From contig NZ_BALM01000011.1 in the NCBI RefSeq assembly GCF_000614975.1, positions 62,001-126,000 of the forward strand: 64,000 bases of DNA. The letters are read 5' to 3'. Below, in pieces: positions 58,455 through 64,000 of this stretch. The DNA comes from Shewanella marina JCM 15074 (GTDB lineage: Bacteria > Pseudomonadota > Gammaproteobacteria > Enterobacterales > Shewanellaceae). The first letter of the stretch is position 1. The number at the start of each line of letters is the position of its first letter. Made by a program: the position numbers and the translations under genes. Under the pieces are notes generated by a model. That model was given only the letters and a program-made list of their open reading frames with translations. It ran no database searches and had not been told where the DNA came from.

Positions 58455-60662
58455 ATGGTATCAGTTAGAGAAGCACATTTTAATGATCCCGATTTCCATT
58501 TGGATGAATGGGTAAATCGTTACGTCAGTGATACCGATGAAGCATTAATGCTATTACAGTTAATGCAACAAATCGACGCGATGGAATTTGATCATCCAGA
58601 AGATCGCCGTGCATTTATTGAGCGCGCGCGTGAGATGATTGAGATTTTAGCGCCACTCAATATGGACATTGAGACCCTGCAGGCATCAGTGCTGTTTTTG
58701 GCGATTGAAGCTGGGGTAATTACACACGATAACTTAGAAGAAAACTTTGGTGCTGAACTGACTGCGCTGGTAGACAGCGTGGTAACCATGAATGGTATTA
58801 GTAGTTTAAGCCTAGATAAGCAGGCGCGTGCAACTGAGCCGCAAATTGATACCATCAGACGTATGCTGTTGGCTATGGTTGAAGATGTGCGCGCTGTTGT
58901 GATTAAGCTTGCAGAGCGAGTTTGCTTATTGCGTATTGTTAAAAACGCAGATGAAGCAACACGAGTTGCGTTAGCAAGAGAAATTGCAGATATCTATGCC
59001 CCACTGGCGAACCGACTTGGTATTGGTCAATTAAAGTGGGAATTAGAAGATATTTCATTCCGCTATTTACACCCTGATACCTACAAAGAAATTGCAAAGC
59101 AGTTAGATGGTAAGCGACTTGATCGCGAAGTGTTTATTGATAACTTTGTGACAGAGTTACAACAACGTTTAGATGCTGACCAAATTCGAGCAAAAGTCTA
59201 TGGTCGACCTAAACATATTTATAGTATCTGGCGCAAAATGAAAGGCAAGTCGCTGAAGTTTGATGAGCTTTTTGATGTGCGCGCAGTGCGTATTGTGACT
59301 GAACGTCTGCAAGACTGTTATGGTGCTTTAGGTGTGGTACATACCATGTGGCATCATATTCCGCGCGAGTTTGATGATTATGTTGCAAACCCGAAACCCA
59401 ATGGTTATCAATCTATCCATACGGTTGTTGTTGGCCCAGAAGGGAAAACGGTTGAAATTCAGATCCGTACCCAAGAGATGCATGATGATGCTGAACTGGG
59501 GGTTGCCGCACACTGGAAATATAAAGAAGGTAACCTTTCTGGTAAGCAAAGCGGTTACGAAGAAAAAATTAATTGGCTGCGTAAGATTTTACAGTGGCAA
59601 GAAGATGTGGCTGAAAGCGGTAATTTGGTTGAAGAGATCCGTAGTCAGGTATTTGAAGATCGCGTTTATGTCTTTACCCCAACCGGTGAAGTCGTTGATT
59701 TGCCATTAGGTTCAACGGTACTTGATTTTGCTTACTATATTCACTCGCAAGTCGGACATCGTTGTATTGGTGCTAAAGTGGATGGTCGTATTGTGCCATT
59801 TACCTACCAAGTGGAAACGGGTGAGCGCATTGAGATTATTACTGCAAAACAAGCGAACCCTAAACGAGATTGGATTAACCCGAGTATGGGCTATATCAAA
59901 TCATCTCGTGCCCGCTCTAAAATTTTGCATTGGTTTAAGCAACAAGATAAAGAGAAAAATATTCCATTGGGACGGGAGATGCTTGAAGTTGAGTTAACCA
60001 AGCTCAATCTTAAGCTAAAAGATGCCAATTCAGCGGTTGAACGCTTTAACTTGCAATCAATGGATGATTTATTAGCTGCGGTAGGCGCGGGTGATTTAAA
60101 GCTTAATCAGGTGGTTAACTATGTGCAGTCACACCTACGCCTTGATGAGCAGACTGAAGCTGAAGTACTTGAAGATTTAGTTAAAAAGACCCAAGCCAAG
60201 CAGGCATTGAAGTCTCGTAGTCAGGTTGAGGTTAATGGTGTTGGTAACTTATTAAGTCACATTGCTAAGTGCTGTCGCCCTGTGCCAGGTGATGAAATTT
60301 TTGGTTTTATTACCAAAGGTCGTGGTATTTCAGTACATCGTGCTGATTGTGAACAGGTTAAAGAGTTAACCAGAGTACATCCTGAACGTGCTGTTGACGT
60401 TATTTGGGGCGATGACTATGGTGGTGGCTTTAAAATTCGGGTTCGGATTATTGCTAATGATCGTAATGGTTTGTTGAAAGATATTACCACCATACTTGCA
60501 ACCGAAAAGTCAGGAGTACAGTCAATGAATACTGCGACTGATACTAAAACTCAAACTGCGACTGTCGATTTGGAGTTAGAACTGTCTAATTTAGATGTGT
60601 TAGCCAGAGTTTTGACCAAGCTAAATCAGTTAAATGGTGTTATTCAGGCGCAACGTTATTAA
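58455..60662 (+). CDS. relA: GTP pyrophosphokinase RelA
   Basis: Ribosome-bound (p)ppGpp synthetase of the stringent response. 735 aa. The pseudo-hydrolase domain (~30-200) lacks the HD zinc motif, with FLAIEAGVI in its place. Synthetase domain: GRPKHIYSIWRKM, DVRAVRIV, NPKPNGYQSIHTVVVGPEGKTVEIQIRTQEMHDDAELGVAAHWKYKEG. TGS domain VFTPTGEVVDLPLGSTVLDFAYYIHSQVGHRC; zinc-finger Cys near KCCRPVPGDEI; C-terminal ACT. Its stop overlaps the mazG ATG. Confidence 0.96.
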   Translation: MVSVREAHFNDPDFHLDEWVNRYVSDTDEALMLLQLMQQIDAMEFDHPEDRRAFIERAREMIEILAPLNMDIETLQASVLFLAIEAGVITHDNLEENFGAELTALVDSVVTMNGISSLSLDKQARATEPQIDTIRRMLLAMVEDVRAVVIKLAERVCLLRIVKNADEATRVALAREIADIYAPLANRLGIGQLKWELEDISFRYLHPDTYKEIAKQLDGKRLDREVFIDNFVTELQQRLDADQIRAKVYGRPKHIYSIWRKMKGKSLKFDELFDVRAVRIVTERLQDCYGALGVVHTMWHHIPREFDDYVANPKPNGYQSIHTVVVGPEGKTVEIQIRTQEMHDDAELGVAAHWKYKEGNLSGKQSGYEEKINWLRKILQWQEDVAESGNLVEEIRSQVFEDRVYVFTPTGEVVDLPLGSTVLDFAYYIHSQVGHRCIGAKVDGRIVPFTYQVETGERIEIITAKQANPKRDWINPSMGYIKSSRARSKILHWFKQQDKEKNIPLGREMLEVELTKLNLKLKDANSAVERFNLQSMDDLLAAVGAGDLKLNQVVNYVQSHLRLDEQTEAEVLEDLVKKTQAKQALKSRSQVEVNGVGNLLSHIAKCCRPVPGDEIFGFITKGRGISVHRADCEQVKELTRVHPERAVDVIWGDDYGGGFKIRVRIIANDRNGLLKDITTILATEKSGVQSMNTATDTKTQTATVDLELELSNLDVLARVLTKLNQLNGVIQAQRY

Positions 60663-61468
60663 TGACTATGCAAGTAACTAGTGATATTCAAACATTACTC
60701 AATATTATGGCCAAACTTAGAGATCCTAAGTCTGGCTGTGATTGGGATTTAGCACAAAACTTTGGTTCTATTGTGCCCTTTACATTGGAAGAGGCCTATG
60801 AAGTTGCAGATGCTATTGAGCGAGCTGATTGGCAAGCATTGCCTTCTGAGTTAGGTGATTTACTGTTTCAAGTCGTATTTTATTGCCAACTTGCGCAAGA
60901 GCAGGGCATGTTTGATTTTGGTACGGTAGTGGAACGTATCTCTAATAAGTTAATTAGTCGTCATCCGCATGTCTTTGTTGATTCAAGCAAGCCCTTATCA
61001 AGCAAGGAGTTAAAGCTGCAATGGGAAACGCTTAAGTCAACTGAGCGTGCCGAGCAGCAACAATACTCGCTATTAGATGATATTCCTCAAGCGATGCCAG
61101 CATTATCGCGTTCGATGAAGATCCAAAAGCGAGTTGCGCAAGTGGGCTTTGATTGGGATGAATTGCCGCCCGTAGTCGCTAAAGTCTATGAAGAGATTGA
61201 TGAAGTGATGGAGGAGGTCAATATGCCTGCTCGTTCATCGACTCGAATTACAGAGGAAGTTGGCGATCTATTATTTGCTGTGGTTAACATGGCGCGGCAT
61301 TTAGGTGTTGAGCCTGAACAAGCGTTGCGACAAGCAAATAGTAAATTTGAGCGACGTTTTCGTGGTGTTGAAGCATTAGCGGCTACACAGCAAAAGCCGA
61401 TGCAACAGCACACTTTGGACGAATTAGAGCTATACTGGCAACAAGTGAAATCTGCTGAAATCAAATAA
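60662..61468 (+). CDS. mazG: nucleoside triphosphate pyrophosphohydrolase MazG
   Basis: 268 aa all-helical phosphatase hydrolysing NTPs, implicated in (p)ppGpp balance in E. coli. Two MazG repeats: DWDLAQNFGSIVPFTLEEAYEVADAI, ELGDLLFQVVF; then KVYEEIDEVMEEV, EEVGDLLFAVVNMARHLG. Starts with TAATG overlap of relA, as in E. coli where mazG is in the relA operon. Confidence 0.94.
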   Translation: MTMQVTSDIQTLLNIMAKLRDPKSGCDWDLAQNFGSIVPFTLEEAYEVADAIERADWQALPSELGDLLFQVVFYCQLAQEQGMFDFGTVVERISNKLISRHPHVFVDSSKPLSSKELKLQWETLKSTERAEQQQYSLLDDIPQAMPALSRSMKIQKRVAQVGFDWDELPPVVAKVYEEIDEVMEEVNMPARSSTRITEEVGDLLFAVVNMARHLGVEPEQALRQANSKFERRFRGVEALAATQQKPMQQHTLDELELYWQQVKSAEIK

Positions 61469-61602
61469 TATTGTTCACCTTGCTAAATGTGATTGGTATA
61501 ACAAGTTATAAGATGAATATCAGTTAAAATTAAATAAGCGTTGATTCATCAGCTTAATATGGATTTTTAATGAAATTTGGCGGAATTTTACATTTAATGT
61601 GA

Positions 61603-63339
<1,737 letters not shown>

Positions 63340-63349
63340 TTGAATACTG

Positions 63350-63381
63350 AGGCCGGATCCGTGAGGATGCGGCCTTATTTT
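63350..63381 (+). terminator. hairpin between pyrG and eno
   Basis: Stem AGGCCGGATCC / GGATGCGGCCT with a GTGA loop and then a T run. Probably attenuates transcription between the two genes. Confidence 0.8.
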
Positions 63382-63438
63382 TTGTAAGTCTAAGTTTGTC
63401 GAAAGAGTTTGAGTTTTACATTTAACTTTTATTTTTAA

Positions 63439-64000
<562 letters not shown>

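Noticed and set aside
61490-61506. GATTGGTATAACAAG downstream of mazG as another MITE end
   Set aside because: Only about 13 bases match the repeat end; too short to call.

Overview
The window looks like a chromosomal segment of a marine gammaproteobacterium, most likely Shewanella. The signs are moderate GC, a cys sulfate-assimilation cluster with an SLC13-type permease, the run glyA-nrdR-ribD-ribE-ribBX-ribH-nusB-thiL-pgpA, and the run barA-rlmD-relA-mazG-pyrG-eno. The genus is inferred from protein resemblance and gene order; no database search was possible.

Layout. 0-3 kb: three-gene proton-translocating transhydrogenase (pntAA-pntAB-pntB, minus strand). 3-7.4 kb: cysJIH (PAPS and sulfite reduction). 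7.4-12.8 kb: a frameshifted envelope protein, then an AT-rich islet (a beta-propeller/discoidin-like protein and a subclass B1 metallo-beta-lactamase) lying between two near-identical terminator hairpins, then pldA. 13-18.5 kb: cobA-cysD-cysN-SLC13 permease-cysC (siroheme methylation, sulfate uptake and activation), which feeds cysJIH. 18.5-28.2 kb: mixed housekeeping and accessory genes (hemG with a cytochrome b561, an HdeD-like protein, an unusual DsbA, a nitroreductase, an AhpD-like protein, a long RluA-family enzyme, a FUSC protein, a GNAT, two unknown small ORFs). 28.3-34.6 kb: polar amino-acid ABC transporter, CidA/LrgA-LrgB pair, Tat-exported PhoD, a purine phosphoribosyltransferase. 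34.6-39.3 kb: an M1-peptidase-like protein whose zinc site is gone, lpoB with a COG3014 lipoprotein, a MITE-like element, slyX. 39.5-42 kb: fkpA and ettA. 42.3-49.8 kb: glyA, nrdR, riboflavin genes, nusB, thiL, pgpA. 49.8-64 kb: isochorismatase-like protein, recN with two LexA boxes, LysR regulator, yjaG, barA, rlmD, relA, mazG, pyrG and the start of eno.

A recurring feature is single-base frameshifts. Five genes (the 7.4-kb envelope protein, pldA in its signal peptide, cysN, the M1-like gene twice, ettA) each return to one full-length frame if one base is restored, always next to an identical base. Corrected lengths fit the families (EttA becomes 555 aa). Six deletions of the same kind in 64 kb suggest systematic base-calling errors more than decay, but only raw reads can settle this.

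The most interesting points are the terminator-flanked metallo-beta-lactamase islet, the M1 pseudo-peptidase with Gln in place of the zinc-binding His residues, the CHNC-type DsbA with a His-rich insertion, and the RibBX protein with a degenerate GTP cyclohydrolase II half. No CRISPR array, prophage, rRNA or tRNA gene was recognised.
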